A stretch of DNA of 64,000 bases from Peronospora farinosa (Eukaryota > Oomycota > Peronosporomycetes > Peronosporales > Peronosporaceae). Both the position numbers and the translations under genes were made by a program. Shown one piece after another: positions 21,766 to 32,170 of this stretch. The stretch covers positions 496,001 to 560,000 of the forward strand of contig CANTFK010000072.1 of assembly GCA_947646735.1 (NCBI GenBank). Direction: 5' to 3'. The notes beneath the pieces were generated by a model. It saw only the letters and a program-made list of their open reading frames with translations, did not search any database and was not told the DNA's origin. Position 1 is the stretch's first letter. Each line of letters starts with the position of its first letter.

Positions 21766-22436
21766 GTATTGGTGGTCCGCCTCACGACGTTTCGTGCTCT
21801 GCTCTGGCGTAACCTTCTTTGCTAGACGTACTGCGTGTATGTACCTCGTATCTGTATATTAATCTATTGTCTTTTGGTCGATAGAGCACCGTCTTAGGTA
21901 CTTACGGAGCTGTTAAGAAGATAGATCGGACTGAACACGTCCTGACAGCTAGCTCCACTCGCTTGTTTACTACGTTTTGTAAGTTGTGTGCTTCTTAAGT
22001 GTGACAAGTTTACAGAGTGTTGTTGTATGAGTGTAGTAGATTTCACAAAATAGTAGATATATACAGTAAGTAGGAGGTGGTATTCTCAAAGTGGCAAAAC
22101 CATCGATATCGTCTTGGGGTGACAAAAGAGCCACGAGGTGACTGGCGTCCACCATGGAGCATCCGGTACCGTACGAACATGTGTAATTATTGTCGGTCTG
22201 TTTTACTGAATCTTTTATCCAAATTTATAAGTATTTACACTTTTGCACACTGTTTTATGTAAATGGCAGTGAGTAGTACCTGGTCATGACGTTTGTGCTT
22301 GTACTTTTTACGCAAAAAAGGACAAATATGTTCCACGTTTTGGGGCTGTTTGTCCACGATGTCCAAATTCTAAATATGACTCAATAGGCTCATGTCACTT
22401 TTTTACATTTCTTGCAACATGAAAAGATACTTTTGT
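21766..22436. other. intergenic region between the mucin-like and FYVE genes
   Basis: About 670 bases that hold the 5' flank of the mucin-like gene and the 3' flank of the FYVE gene. I see no further gene, RNA or repeat. Confidence 0.45.
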
Positions 22437-24812
22437 CTAGTACTTGTGGCCTGGACATGGCAGTCCTATAATTTCATGCAGTTCTTCCATCAGCAACTTG
22501 TACATGGCTTGATGTCTTGCAGCTACCGGATCTACCAGCACTGGACACGGTTGATAGGACACCTCACACGTGTAAAAGCTGTCGAGTTGCGACGTTGCAG
22601 TCGTCAGCGATCGATTTAGTCCCTCAAACTGATGCTGTAGCACCTGTAGCTCCACTTGATTCTCGCTGACTTTAGCGCTCTTCGACTCTCGTGACTCGCG
22701 GCGTTCCAGGTCTTCTTCATCACCAAGTATCGTCAAATTAGACAATGTCGATACAAACGACATGCTCGATAGACTCAAGCTAAGGTCGAATTTCTCACCA
22801 GCATCCTGATGTACTTGGCTGCTAGTGCGTGTGCGCCACTGCCGACTGAGCGTCTCTGGACAGAGCAGCGTGAATTGCTCGCTGCTGTTGATAAAGTCGA
22901 CGTTCGTTGCCTCCTCAGTGCCTTCGCAATAACTACTTCTTGTCCGTTGCCTGCTGTCTTCGTGTTTAAATTCCAGACTAAGGGGAGCAGACCAAGTCAT
23001 GCGACACACTGCAACGTCTTCTTCGTCGACGCAGGAGTTGACAAAACTGCTGCCGATGCTAAAGTTGCTGGCATCACTGAAATGCCGGTACGACGTTGCC
23101 AGTGTAAATAAGTCAGACTTCATTCCTCGGATTCGCTCGAGTAGTTTGGTAGGTGACTCGGGGTTTCCCAAATTGCTGGTAGACGTCGGTAATGTTGAAC
23201 GAGCATCAGGCCGGCCACAATCGCTCCATTGACTACTACGACCGTACCGCCAGTATTGACAGTCGATCTCGTCCTGGTTGGAACGAGGAGAGCTTGCCAA
23301 GCTGTCAAGGGCGTCCAAATCACTCAGCGAATCGATGCTAGACCTGCTCAGCGAATCGATGCTAGAAGTGCTCGACGACGCGTCAATGTGATCGTTTCCA
23401 TAGTCATAGAAGCTTATGGATCCGTCTGCGTAGTCCGCGTCTGTGAGTCGAGCGGAGATCTGTGAGTCGCTTGAAATGGAAAACATGCTGCTCCGGGATG
23501 ACATCGATTTCCTTCGGGTTTCAGCCTCGGCGCTGTTGTTGTCGGCAAGCGTTAGGCACCCTGCTGAATTTGTCAAGGATCGAAATGTCGGCGTGGGTCC
23601 TGTATCTCTCAGGCGATGCACAAATATGTCGTAGTTACCATGACCTTGAGCTCCGGTTCGTGATTGCACCACGCATGCTGTGCAAATACGAACAGTGGTA
23701 GAAGAGGGAGTAGCGGTATTGAGGTCGACATCGCGCGCAGGAGCACACGACGAGCACACGACCTCTCCGCAGTGACGACAATGGTGCTTTCGCCGTCTCA
23801 GCGCAAAAGGTTTCACGCACACAGCACAGATCTTGCGGGCGTCATCGGGCACCCAGTCGGCTCGTGGTACATGCTTGAGCTTGCTAAGCCGACGCCGCTC
23901 CAATAGAAGGTACAACCTTCCGACTGCGGCCACTCGTCGACGCATTTGTCGAGCTAAAGCCAGAACACTGGCCTTTCCGGAACTTGCTAGGGGTCCGCTG
24001 CCATCGCTCATAGTGCCTTTCGCTATGCGCGTCTGAAAGATAAAAGTAATCTGTATCACATCGGGACGATCCGTGGGCAAGATGAGGATGCCGGTTCGAT
24101 GAAGATGGCCTCGGACTAGTCCGGCCCCAGGAAGTGAAGGCACCTCACGATCCCGTACGATGGATTCCTGAATGCTAAAGCCAAACAGGTCGGTTCCACT
24201 ACCAATGGCAACACTATGAATGCCCCTTTCACTGCAATGTATGCCTGAGTGCTCGAGGAAGCAATAATCTGTACCAGCAGGAGATCCTGCTCCTGCATTG
24301 AACGCCTTGCCGTCGTCAAAGGCTGCCCACTTCACAGCTGTGAAAGCCTGTGAATTGTATTTTGCGTTATTATCACTGTTGTCGGAGTCTTTTCCTGTAA
24401 TTGTGTGCAAGCATACCCCATCGATGAAGGAGGACCCGTACAGGAAATGCATAACGCGCCGATAGTCCTCTGTGACAGGCGACGCCAACGCCTCTAGGGC
24501 CTCACCGATGGTTCCAGCTGCAAAAGTCGTTGCACTCATGATCAAACACGCCGACGCGGTTGCTTCCGACTCATTTTTGGCTTTTTTTGCTGCTTCAGTT
24601 GCTACTGACGGGGAGTAAAGACTGCTGCCTTCACTGTAGTGTGCTTGTGCGTAGGTCACTCCGTCCTTTTCCATGGTTTTTTTCCAAACAAGAGTCGTGA
24701 GGGAGCTACGAAGTGCCCTTGCACTCTGCTCTCCAGTAGCGACATAACGTTGTCGCTCCTCGGTTGTTAGTCGCACTTGCGGGAAAAAGTTTGTCTTGAC
24801 AGGAAACTCCAT
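22437..24812 (-). CDS. FYVE zinc-finger protein with START-like N-terminus
   Basis: A single exon of 791 codons. Residues about 317-385 form a FYVE finger with the three signature blocks: WVPDD (WxxD), RRRKHHCRHCGEVVC (basic ligand-binding patch with Zn Cys) and VRICTAC (RVC). Eight zinc Cys are present. FYVE fingers bind phosphatidylinositol 3-phosphate on endosomes. Residues about 80-265 look like a START-type lipid-binding domain (VMHFLYGSSFIDGV, GTDLFGFSIQESIV, QITFIFQTRI), a combination that is strongly expanded in oomycetes. The C-terminal half is Ser-rich and probably disordered. The start is supported by a core promoter only a few bases upstream (24818-24833). Confidence 0.88.
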   Translation of the reverse strand: MEFPVKTNFFPQVRLTTEERQRYVATGEQSARALRSSLTTLVWKKTMEKDGVTYAQAHYSEGSSLYSPSVATEAAKKAKNESEATASACLIMSATTFAAGTIGEALEALASPVTEDYRRVMHFLYGSSFIDGVCLHTITGKDSDNSDNNAKYNSQAFTAVKWAAFDDGKAFNAGAGSPAGTDYCFLEHSGIHCSERGIHSVAIGSGTDLFGFSIQESIVRDREVPSLPGAGLVRGHLHRTGILILPTDRPDVIQITFIFQTRIAKGTMSDGSGPLASSGKASVLALARQMRRRVAAVGRLYLLLERRRLSKLKHVPRADWVPDDARKICAVCVKPFALRRRKHHCRHCGEVVCSSCAPARDVDLNTATPSSTTVRICTACVVQSRTGAQGHGNYDIFVHRLRDTGPTPTFRSLTNSAGCLTLADNNSAEAETRRKSMSSRSSMFSISSDSQISARLTDADYADGSISFYDYGNDHIDASSSTSSIDSLSRSSIDSLSDLDALDSLASSPRSNQDEIDCQYWRYGRSSQWSDCGRPDARSTLPTSTSNLGNPESPTKLLERIRGMKSDLFTLATSYRHFSDASNFSIGSSFVNSCVDEEDVAVCRMTWSAPLSLEFKHEDSRQRTRSSYCEGTEEATNVDFINSSEQFTLLCPETLSRQWRTRTSSQVHQDAGEKFDLSLSLSSMSFVSTLSNLTILGDEEDLERRESRESKSAKVSENQVELQVLQHQFEGLNRSLTTATSQLDSFYTCEVSYQPCPVLVDPVAARHQAMYKLLMEELHEIIGLPCPGHKY

Positions 24813-24817
24813 CCTTC

Positions 24818-24833
24818 CAATTGAAAAATGAAT
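24818..24833 (-). promoter_or_regulatory. oomycete Inr+FPR core promoter of the FYVE gene
   Basis: On the minus strand ATTCATTTTTCAATTG matches the oomycete core promoter GCTCATTYYNCAWTTT at 13 of 16 positions, including CATT, the pyrimidine pair and CAAT. It ends 5 bases before the ATG codon at 24812-24810, which implies a very short 5' leader. Confidence 0.65.
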
Positions 24834-25127
24834 AATCTCTTACAACAATTTACTTCATGACACATGCACAGCATCAAAGACCCTTCTCGGTAGTTTCATT
24901 CTTTCGACATTTTTAACGGCGCTGTTCAGATCACATGGAACCGTCTTTCATGGAGCAAGGAAAGACAGTCGACGAGTCTTCATTCGTCTAGGCAGGATCA
25001 TTAAAAGCATACAAAGGAGATCTCGTCTTTTACAGTCGATGGTGTGTGTGTCTGCATTGTTGACTTGACTTTTGTATGTACCACTTTTGAACAACAGCCT
25101 CTTTTGACCATTAATCGGCATTTCGTC

Positions 25128-26081
25128 ATGGCTCTCTTCCTCTTCCGTCGTACTAGTCGTCGCTGCTTCTCCAGCGTCAGTACTTCGACCATCCAGTTCG
25201 ACTCACTTTATCGAGAGAATAATCAGCTATTATCTGCACCCATTGTGACACAGCGTGTGCTCGAATATCTGCTGGTGGATCACAACGATGTACAGCGTGT
25301 GGTCCCGGCCGAGAAGCTCCGTCCGCTTCCGTACAAGGCATTGTTCGCCTCGCAGAAGGTACATCGACTCACACCTCTTGTTCAATGGTGTTTTCAGCAA
25401 CTCAAGGACAACCCACAGGCAGCCGACGCCGTGTTTTCTGCTCTCGAACCGCACGCCAACATGGCCCAAGGTGCTGTATGGCAACAGTATTTCCAGCGTC
25501 AATTTTTTCTATCGGGAGCTCCATTGCGATCGTATTTACTTGCATACAAGAGCCACAGAGACGCTCGTGTTGCTGCTAGGGAGAAAGTTGCAGGAAAAGA
25601 AGAAAAAGAAGAAAAAGGAGACGAGGATGAAGATGATGAAGAACAGGAGGAGAAAGGAGACGAGGAAGTTACTAGGAGGAAGGACGACAATGGCCTACAC
25701 AAGGACAAAGGGGGTACTATCTTGATAGAGAACAAGGAGTGGCAATTGATTCCTATGTATGTGGCTCTCGGTATCGTCAAGGACTTTTGCTTCCGAGGAC
25801 GCTTCGCCGAAGCCATTGAAGCCTACGCGGTGCTGCCACTAACGGACACGGCGCGCCGTGAAGTGGTGACAATTTTGCAGGACTATGAGCAGTACCCGTC
25901 AGTGCTGTATCTCTATGAGGTTCATCGCGCAATAGGTAACGCTGTGAGGCCGCTCGATGTCGCGCCGGAACTGGACGCGCTCAAAAAAGTAGGGCGTGTC
26001 GAAGAGATGGACGTGCGCTTCCAAAAGCTACCAGCAAAGGAGCAAAGTCGTGCTGACATCCAAGAGCTTATGGGCAATTAG
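25128..26081 (+). CDS. putative mitochondrial protein with acidic insert
   Basis: A single exon of 317 codons. The chosen start (25128) gives an Arg/Ser-rich amphipathic leader (MALFLFRRTSRRCFSS) typical of a mitochondrial targeting peptide; an in-frame ATG at 25044 would bury it behind 28 unrelated residues. The rest is mostly helical, with an insert of about 45 Glu/Asp/Lys residues around positions 150-195, and a C-terminal part (ALGIVKDFCFRGRFAEAIEAYAVLPL) that has the rhythm of TPR/PPR-like helical pairs. I do not recognise the family; a role in mitochondrial RNA or ribosome biology is only a guess. Confidence 0.65.
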   Translation: MALFLFRRTSRRCFSSVSTSTIQFDSLYRENNQLLSAPIVTQRVLEYLLVDHNDVQRVVPAEKLRPLPYKALFASQKVHRLTPLVQWCFQQLKDNPQAADAVFSALEPHANMAQGAVWQQYFQRQFFLSGAPLRSYLLAYKSHRDARVAAREKVAGKEEKEEKGDEDEDDEEQEEKGDEEVTRRKDDNGLHKDKGGTILIENKEWQLIPMYVALGIVKDFCFRGRFAEAIEAYAVLPLTDTARREVVTILQDYEQYPSVLYLYEVHRAIGNAVRPLDVAPELDALKKVGRVEEMDVRFQKLPAKEQSRADIQELMGN

Positions 26082-28320
26082 GACCGTGCTACCCATACAG
26101 GAAAACAAAACCAACGACTTTGTCTGTTCCTCCGTCACCTACCCTGATCCTTATAGCACAAAGTAACGATGCTTTTTCACGCTTTGCAGTCTGTCGCTTT
26201 GCCTGCATTCGTTTAGAAGTGTATAGCATATAGTAGTGTCATCATGAGGAAGATGTGATTCGTCCGACCAACGCGCCGCTTCTTCCTTCGGGCGACCACA
26301 CAGCGACACTCGAACAATCTAGGCAGTGCCTTTTAGAGCTACTGCGTGTTCACCTACTCAACCGATCCGTCGTCAGGCAGGCCGACTTATTGGTACTTTG
26401 CAATCTATCTTCTCGTACGAAACGAAGAATGTTGCTGTAGTAGTCACTATCACTTTGCTATAGACTCTTTGCACACATCCGCGTCGTAAAAGCGAATAGA
26501 CTAATCTTGTCCACACAATCGCTCTCCACTGAAGTCCAGCATCGATATTGCTCGAAGCAGATGCACTCGAAATCATTAATATCCCTGAGTGAGTGGCTGC
26601 GTCGTAGCATCGGTCAATTCTTTTGTCAGCGACTAATTTAAAGCTCTTGTCGGTGAGTGGGGTGGTGGGCATCGGCGCAGCATGCTACCGTAATGTGTTG
26701 CCGGCCTCGTGGCCTGTTCGACCTAAAACCGGAAAATTCACCTGGGCAGAACATCATGGCGACGTTAAAGCTGAATTACTTCATCCTTCTCCAGGCTTTC
26801 GCACTGGCGAGGGCTCTATTTTTCGCTTATAGAAAACCTGCTGAGATCGTACCAACCAGCGCTAATGTCGGTCGAGAATATGATCACCGGTGCCTGGCTG
26901 TCAAGTAGGACCACCAGTGGCAAATGTCGATAGACATGCTGTCCTTATTGTCTCACACATCCAAGAAATTTCATAAGACCACTCAACGCCAGAAATATCA
27001 ATCCCGTGTGCTTTGCCGCAATGCCATGATTACAACGACTTTATCTCCAGCGTTTATACGTCTCTTTTCAAAGACTGTATCTAGTTTCTGTTTCTTTCTC
27101 ACTGTTTTCAATGATACCCTTGCATATCGGATTAACAATCATGATGAACAAAATCCGCCAAAATGTCTTGCGTCACTAAGTCCGTGATAATGCGGATCAG
27201 CTCCAAATAAATTCTAGCAACTGCATTGATTTTAACCCTCCATTTCCTTGAGTTCACTTTACAAATCGCAGATTTTCATAATTCAACGCACTCAATGCCG
27301 TCTAGTAGTGCAATTCAATTGCTGCAATGAAAATATATAAAAGCCGTGCCGTAGACAAACACTTACACCACCTTATCGTCGTATCATAAACTCGACGTTA
27401 CGAACATGATAACTTGCAAATTCGTCGAGCCGCACTAGAATCAATGCAACTCCATGATTTAGTCCTTGCACTCCAACATAGTACAGTATGTCTATGTTAG
27501 TAGGTGTAATGTTGTCGACACTGGCCATGCTGAAAAAACTCCACGAATCTTGTAAGCAAGTAAGACTTCAGGCGGTGTTCAATTTGGGCCAACGTAGGGT
27601 TCAAAGTGCGCAGCTAAAACAATGGCAGCGCCTCATCATAAATTAGTTGCTCAATCGTTGCGATAGCGCGTCGACGATAAATAAGGATAAAGGGTAGTGA
27701 GTATAAAGTGCGGTCCGCGCTCGAAAGGCGAGTCGGTAGTTGCCAAAGCCATCGGAAAGAAGAATCAAGATAAGCCATTGCAGATAAAGTGGCATATCTG
27801 TTCTTGCAAATACACGTTTGCGCCTTGAGCTTTGACCAAAATGGAAACAACTTAGCGAAAGGATGATTTCAAGCCAACCGTCGCGATAGTAGCGATAGCA
27901 CTTTCACATTTCACAAAATCAAAATCATGCATGAAGTGCTGAACCGCTGCTCAAACTCACTGGAAGAACTTCGCCTTTCGGTTTGCGTCATCTCATACTT
28001 CTATACTTTTAGAACTTGTGAACGTTCATCGATGGGTTCAAACAAAAGAGAGATGCGCGGACAAAATTAAAGCCAAAGCATCAAGCAAATACGCACGTAT
28101 TACAAAGCAATGAAGGTTTCTTCCAGCGTCCGCTTCGTAAATATCGGGAGCGGGAGCTCAAATCAAGTAGTATACGTCACACTGGCTCCTTCGTGTGCGA
28201 CCACTTGCTCACAATTTGATCGGGTTCCCCCCATTCAATTTAATGAATGCATTTCCAACCAACGACGTCACAACTTCCTGTCATATTTGCCTCACGTGCC
28301 CACCTCACAATACATCTGCC
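26082..28320. other. 2.2-kb region without a supported gene
   Basis: Short frames occur on both strands but none has composition or motifs that argue for coding. A TATATAAAAG box lies near 27337 without an evident gene behind it. No tRNA, repeat array or retroelement domain was recognised. Confidence 0.45.
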
Positions 28321-30093
28321 TTACTCGTCGTCTTCTTCGTAGTCCACGGTCAAATCATCCATGCCCGCGAACAACTCGTCGCGCGCCAAGCGTGCTCCTC
28401 CATTCTTCACCTCCTTCTCCTGAGGTTGCGAATCATCTTCATTCTTCGACCGAGTTTGCTTATCATTTCCAGACGCTTCTTCAGCTTGGTTGCCACCTTC
28501 AGAACGGCGGTTGAAAGATCGATGCGGAGAATGTCCTGACTTCCTCCCACTGGATCCAGAAGTGTCTTCTTCACGAATTGGTGACGGGGTCATCGATCGT
28601 TCCGGGCGAGACAAACGCTTCTCTCGTTTCTCACGGTGACTGCGATGACCTTTGTCGTCCCGACTTCGATCGTGACGCGAGTGGTGACGGTGCTGATGAC
28701 GGTTAGGCCCATGATCCATACGGCTGTCAATCTCCGGGTCATAATCGTGACGGTCGGACGGACCCGCAGGTCCCATTCCGTAAGAACCTGGATGTAAAGG
28801 TGATGGCGGCGGTGAGTAGCCAGATTCGCGACCACGCGGTGCATACTCTCCACGACGTCCACGGCCATAAAGTTCGCGCTGCTGCTGGGAAGGTGGGACA
28901 GGAGAAGATGAGCGCGGGCGAGCGTGCGGCGGTGGGGATACTGAGCGATGATGAATGGAAGGCGGCAATGGGGAAGGTGAACGACCCTTGGGTGGCGGTA
29001 AGTCATGATGGTACATTGCCCCGCTTCGACCGCCTCTGTAAGCCTGTGGCACGTGATATCGATCACCACGACCACGACCACGACCGCGGCCACCACTTCG
29101 CCCGCCTCCACGACCTGCACCATAGCGACTCAAATCAGCATCGTGCAAGTCACGACGACCTTGCTGCTGCTGTTGTTCGAAAAATCGCTGACGCTCCTGC
29201 TGTTCGTCGCGAGCAACTTCCGCTATAGAGCGATCATCCGCAACGCGTGGGCGTTCTTCAGAAGGCTGGTTCCCAACTGACCGGTATCGGCTAGACCGTA
29301 CAGTTAAACTACTTTCCATCCTCACATCATGCTGAGGCGACCGCGAGCGTGACCGAGGTCGACTTTTGGATGATCCAGTCGCGTATTTCCCAACCCGTTG
29401 TAGGCTGCGGCTACGGCTACGAGGTAAATCCAGAACACCGTCGGAAAGAACTGGCGGATGCATCCTACCACGATCCTCCCGCAGAGGTTCTCGGTAGATT
29501 TGACGACGACCTTCAATGGAGTCACCACCACGTCGGTAGTCACCTGAACGCTGCATTCCACGACCCTCTTTCCGGCTACGTTGTGGAGGGGATGGAGAAG
29601 GACTAGCACTGCGAAAGTTGCTATGTCCTCGACCCTCCTCTCGAGATTCAAGACGCTCACGCGATTCACCAGTGGAACGTGGGCCCATCCAAGAACCTTC
29701 ACGCTCACGGGGTCGCCCGCGCAGTTCAATATGGGCCGCGCTCTCATGACCTTTGACATCCATCGGAGACGGTGAACGACGGCTGTACTTACCACTACGA
29801 AATTCACGACGATTTTCCTTGTCTGTCGGTGGACCATATCCACTTTCGTGCAAAAGTGGATTCTTCATCAAGGACACAGGGGACCTAGAACGCAAGTGAG
29901 GCGGACGTCGGTCCTTCGAGAACCCGCCCATAGGTATATCGTAGCGATCATCAACATTGCGAGGCTTGGGTGAGTGGGGACGCGAGCGCCCACGAGCGCT
30001 CTCATGATCGCTACGAAGGGGGCTATGACTGCTTTCACCGTACGTCATTGACATAACTCGATCGCGTTCATGACGTCCATTCGAACCAACCAT
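28321..30093 (-). CDS. Arg/Ser- and RGG-rich (SR-like) protein
   Basis: The ATG at 30093 gives about 590 codons. The protein is low-complexity: many RS/RSRS and SP dipeptides (RSRSRSPQHD, SPSPSPPQRSRK), an RGG block near the middle (GRGGGRSGGRGRGRGRGD), His/Arg-rich stretches, and an acidic end (ELFAGMDDLTVDYEEDDE). No RRM lies in this ORF. RS domains mediate contacts between pre-mRNA splicing factors and are phosphorylated in the nucleus. The open frame continues upstream without a stop to 30195, where it meets the in-frame TAA of the RRM gene, so the two may be one gene with an unrecognised intron; I could not find an intron that keeps the frame. Confidence 0.7.
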   Translation of the reverse strand: MVGSNGRHERDRVMSMTYGESSHSPLRSDHESARGRSRPHSPKPRNVDDRYDIPMGGFSKDRRPPHLRSRSPVSLMKNPLLHESGYGPPTDKENRREFRSGKYSRRSPSPMDVKGHESAAHIELRGRPREREGSWMGPRSTGESRERLESREEGRGHSNFRSASPSPSPPQRSRKEGRGMQRSGDYRRGGDSIEGRRQIYREPLREDRGRMHPPVLSDGVLDLPRSRSRSLQRVGKYATGSSKSRPRSRSRSPQHDVRMESSLTVRSSRYRSVGNQPSEERPRVADDRSIAEVARDEQQERQRFFEQQQQQGRRDLHDADLSRYGAGRGGGRSGGRGRGRGRGDRYHVPQAYRGGRSGAMYHHDLPPPKGRSPSPLPPSIHHRSVSPPPHARPRSSSPVPPSQQQRELYGRGRRGEYAPRGRESGYSPPPSPLHPGSYGMGPAGPSDRHDYDPEIDSRMDHGPNRHQHRHHSRHDRSRDDKGHRSHREKREKRLSRPERSMTPSPIREEDTSGSSGRKSGHSPHRSFNRRSEGGNQAEEASGNDKQTRSKNEDDSQPQEKEVKNGGARLARDELFAGMDDLTVDYEEDDE

Positions 30094-30195
30094 GAAGTCA
30101 GCGTCTTCCTTATAGTGGTGATTCTTACTGCCGCGATAATCTGAATCTCCTCCAACTACACGAAAGTTTCGAACAGGCAAATGCAAATCAGAAAA

Positions 30196-31713
30196 TTACC
30201 ACGTCGGTACCAAATAACGCCACTCTGCACAAATCTTACCGAGTCGTCCCGACTTCAGAGTAAATCCCTTCTTGTTGTGTGCTTTTGGTCCACGACGCGT
30301 CGAATCAATCGCAAACTGTTCTTTCGTGTCGTACACAGGGTAAATCTCGTATCCCATCACAGTAAAAAGCTGCTTACGAATCGCTGCCTTGGCATGATCC
30401 GAGCTACGAAAGCGCACGCAACCGTTCTCTGCGTGCGACAATGGACCAAAACGCTCCAGCTGCTGACACAGCACATCCCAAACTTCCGGGTCACACTTGG
30501 AAAAGTCAAACTCACGAACAGCTCCCTTGTCCTCCATTTTCACATCTTCACCCGTTCGCTCCACAAAGAGCACCGTATCCACCGGTGGTCCACGAGCAAA
30601 GTTTGCATTCAAGAACACGCGGCCACGAAACTTGTTCGCGACAACATAGTGAATAGCTTCGCGCGCAAGCTCAATGGATGGCATGCTTACAAACGCATAA
30701 GCCGTCGCATTGTTGTCTGGCTGTTTAATCTGCACACTCATGCTGTCAATCGCTGGCCACACGGGAGCCAAGAACTCAACAACTTCTGTACTAGGTGTAT
30801 GACGGGGCACACTACCCAAGAACAAATAAGGACATGGCGGACAGTTACGCGGCGAGAACGCATTAATCTTCGGGCGTCTTCCTTCATTTTCAGCCGATCG
30901 GCCATCAAATGACGGTTTCTTCCAAGATTCTAGCGACATATCACCATTACTGGAGTCACGATTAAGCTGTACAATCTTTCCTTCCTTATAAGAAGAAGAC
31001 ATTGGTCTCGTATCATCATCGTATTTGGTCTTCTTTGGCTCCCGTTCATCGTCTTCTTTGTCTCCTGTCTCTTCCATTTCGTCTCGTGGCTTTTTCAAAT
31101 TGCGGTCCGACGGCAACATCTCGCCCGGTTCCATGTTGCTCTCTCTTTCGTCCTCCATGTCACCATTGTAAATCATCTTGTTCTCATTTAATTGCGTCTC
31201 ATTCTCTGGCTGTAGTCGCTCCTCGAGCGCTTGGCGCAGTGGCGTCACTTGACGCAAAATAACCGACGACTTCTCCGTGTCCAGCATCGTCTGCACGGCC
31301 TCATTAATGTGTTGTAGCCACGTACGCGTGTTCTTACGTGCAATAGAAGCCGCAGATGTGGGTGTCGACGCAGCAACAGCAGCTGGGGGCGTCTTGGTGA
31401 TCTGTAACAGCGCACGAAGCGTGTGAATACGCACGGCTTGCGACCGCTGAGGTCCACAGAGCTTTAGAAGGACCTCTACTACGTTGAGCTGGACGTGTGG
31501 GAAGCGAAAAAAGTGCTTATGAAGCAATTGCGCTGCAAGACTCAGCACAATGTCGCTGGCATCCCCACTGGCCGTGTGAATAATCTGTTCAAAGGCGTCC
31601 TCTGTCTTGTCTTCATCACGTTGTGGGTCATTTGCGGACAGAGACGAGTCATCTTCAATTACCGAATCCCAGCCGTATAGTTCACCAAGCACGTCTTCTG
31701 CGGCGGGGGCCAT
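30196..31713 (-). CDS. RRM-containing RNA-binding protein with helical N-terminal domain
   Basis: 505 codons on the minus strand. Residues about 38-110 are amphipathic helices (DIVLSLAAQLLHKHFF, NVVEVLLKLCG, IHTLRALLQIT) like an armadillo/CID-type scaffold. Residues about 170-270 are acidic/basic and disordered. An RRM begins near residue 297 (PYLFLGSVP as RNP2, TAYAFVSM as RNP1, with FRGRVFLNANF), and a second degenerate RRM-like segment follows (FGPLSHAENGCVRFRSSDHAKAAI). The neighbouring RS-domain gene on the same strand suggests a shared role in RNA processing. The family name is not clear to me. Confidence 0.78.
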   Translation of the reverse strand: MAPAAEDVLGELYGWDSVIEDDSSLSANDPQRDEDKTEDAFEQIIHTASGDASDIVLSLAAQLLHKHFFRFPHVQLNVVEVLLKLCGPQRSQAVRIHTLRALLQITKTPPAAVAASTPTSAASIARKNTRTWLQHINEAVQTMLDTEKSSVILRQVTPLRQALEERLQPENETQLNENKMIYNGDMEDERESNMEPGEMLPSDRNLKKPRDEMEETGDKEDDEREPKKTKYDDDTRPMSSSYKEGKIVQLNRDSSNGDMSLESWKKPSFDGRSAENEGRRPKINAFSPRNCPPCPYLFLGSVPRHTPSTEVVEFLAPVWPAIDSMSVQIKQPDNNATAYAFVSMPSIELAREAIHYVVANKFRGRVFLNANFARGPPVDTVLFVERTGEDVKMEDKGAVREFDFSKCDPEVWDVLCQQLERFGPLSHAENGCVRFRSSDHAKAAIRKQLFTVMGYEIYPVYDTKEQFAIDSTRRGPKAHNKKGFTLKSGRLGKICAEWRYLVPTW

Positions 31714-32170
31714 GGCGACTTTCTTGATCCCTCTTCTTTTTGGCTTGGAAATTCCCTACTGAGGGGATCAATTGACTCTCCTCCACGTATTTTTCTGTAG
31801 ATTTCTTTCTTTTGTTTTCGTGTGGTGTACAAGAAATTAAGCAGTCTTATTGAGACATTGATTTTAAAAGTACAAATGCATATTAAACTACTGATATTGG
31901 GGCACTGTGGTTGGCTAAAAACTATTTTGTTAAAGTTAATTGTGTCATGTGATCTGTATATGACTGAAATGTCGTATCTATACCAAAAATTCAAATCGAG
32001 GGCGTCTCTTTTCAAATTAAGTATAGTTATGGTGCACTGTGATTTTCATTACGAAATTGTATAACACCATTACGTCATTCGATTTTCAAATCAAGAGACA
32101 AGTCATCAATTTCTTCGAATCTCAAGAACTTATGTAACGGGCCAATAGTTACACGAAATCCGTTTAGTTT
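31714..32170. other. AT-rich border right of the gene island
   Basis: About 450 AT-rich bases upstream of the RRM gene, including its promoter. No gene is supported. TATGTAACGGGCC near 32132 resembles the terminal sequence of family A LTRs but nothing else of an LTR follows. Confidence 0.45.

Noticed and set aside
26373..26908. Short frames of 80-100 codons in the 2.2-kb gap
   Set aside because: No domain, no codon bias that I can see, and no neighbouring promoter or splice evidence.
28590..29843. Long frames of 140-177 codons on both strands inside the RS gene
   Set aside because: Arg/Ser-rich coding DNA leaves other frames open; composition fits shadows of the RS frame.
32127..32150. TGTAACGGGCC as the end of another family A LTR
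   Set aside because: Only the first dozen bases agree; the rest does not follow the LTR.
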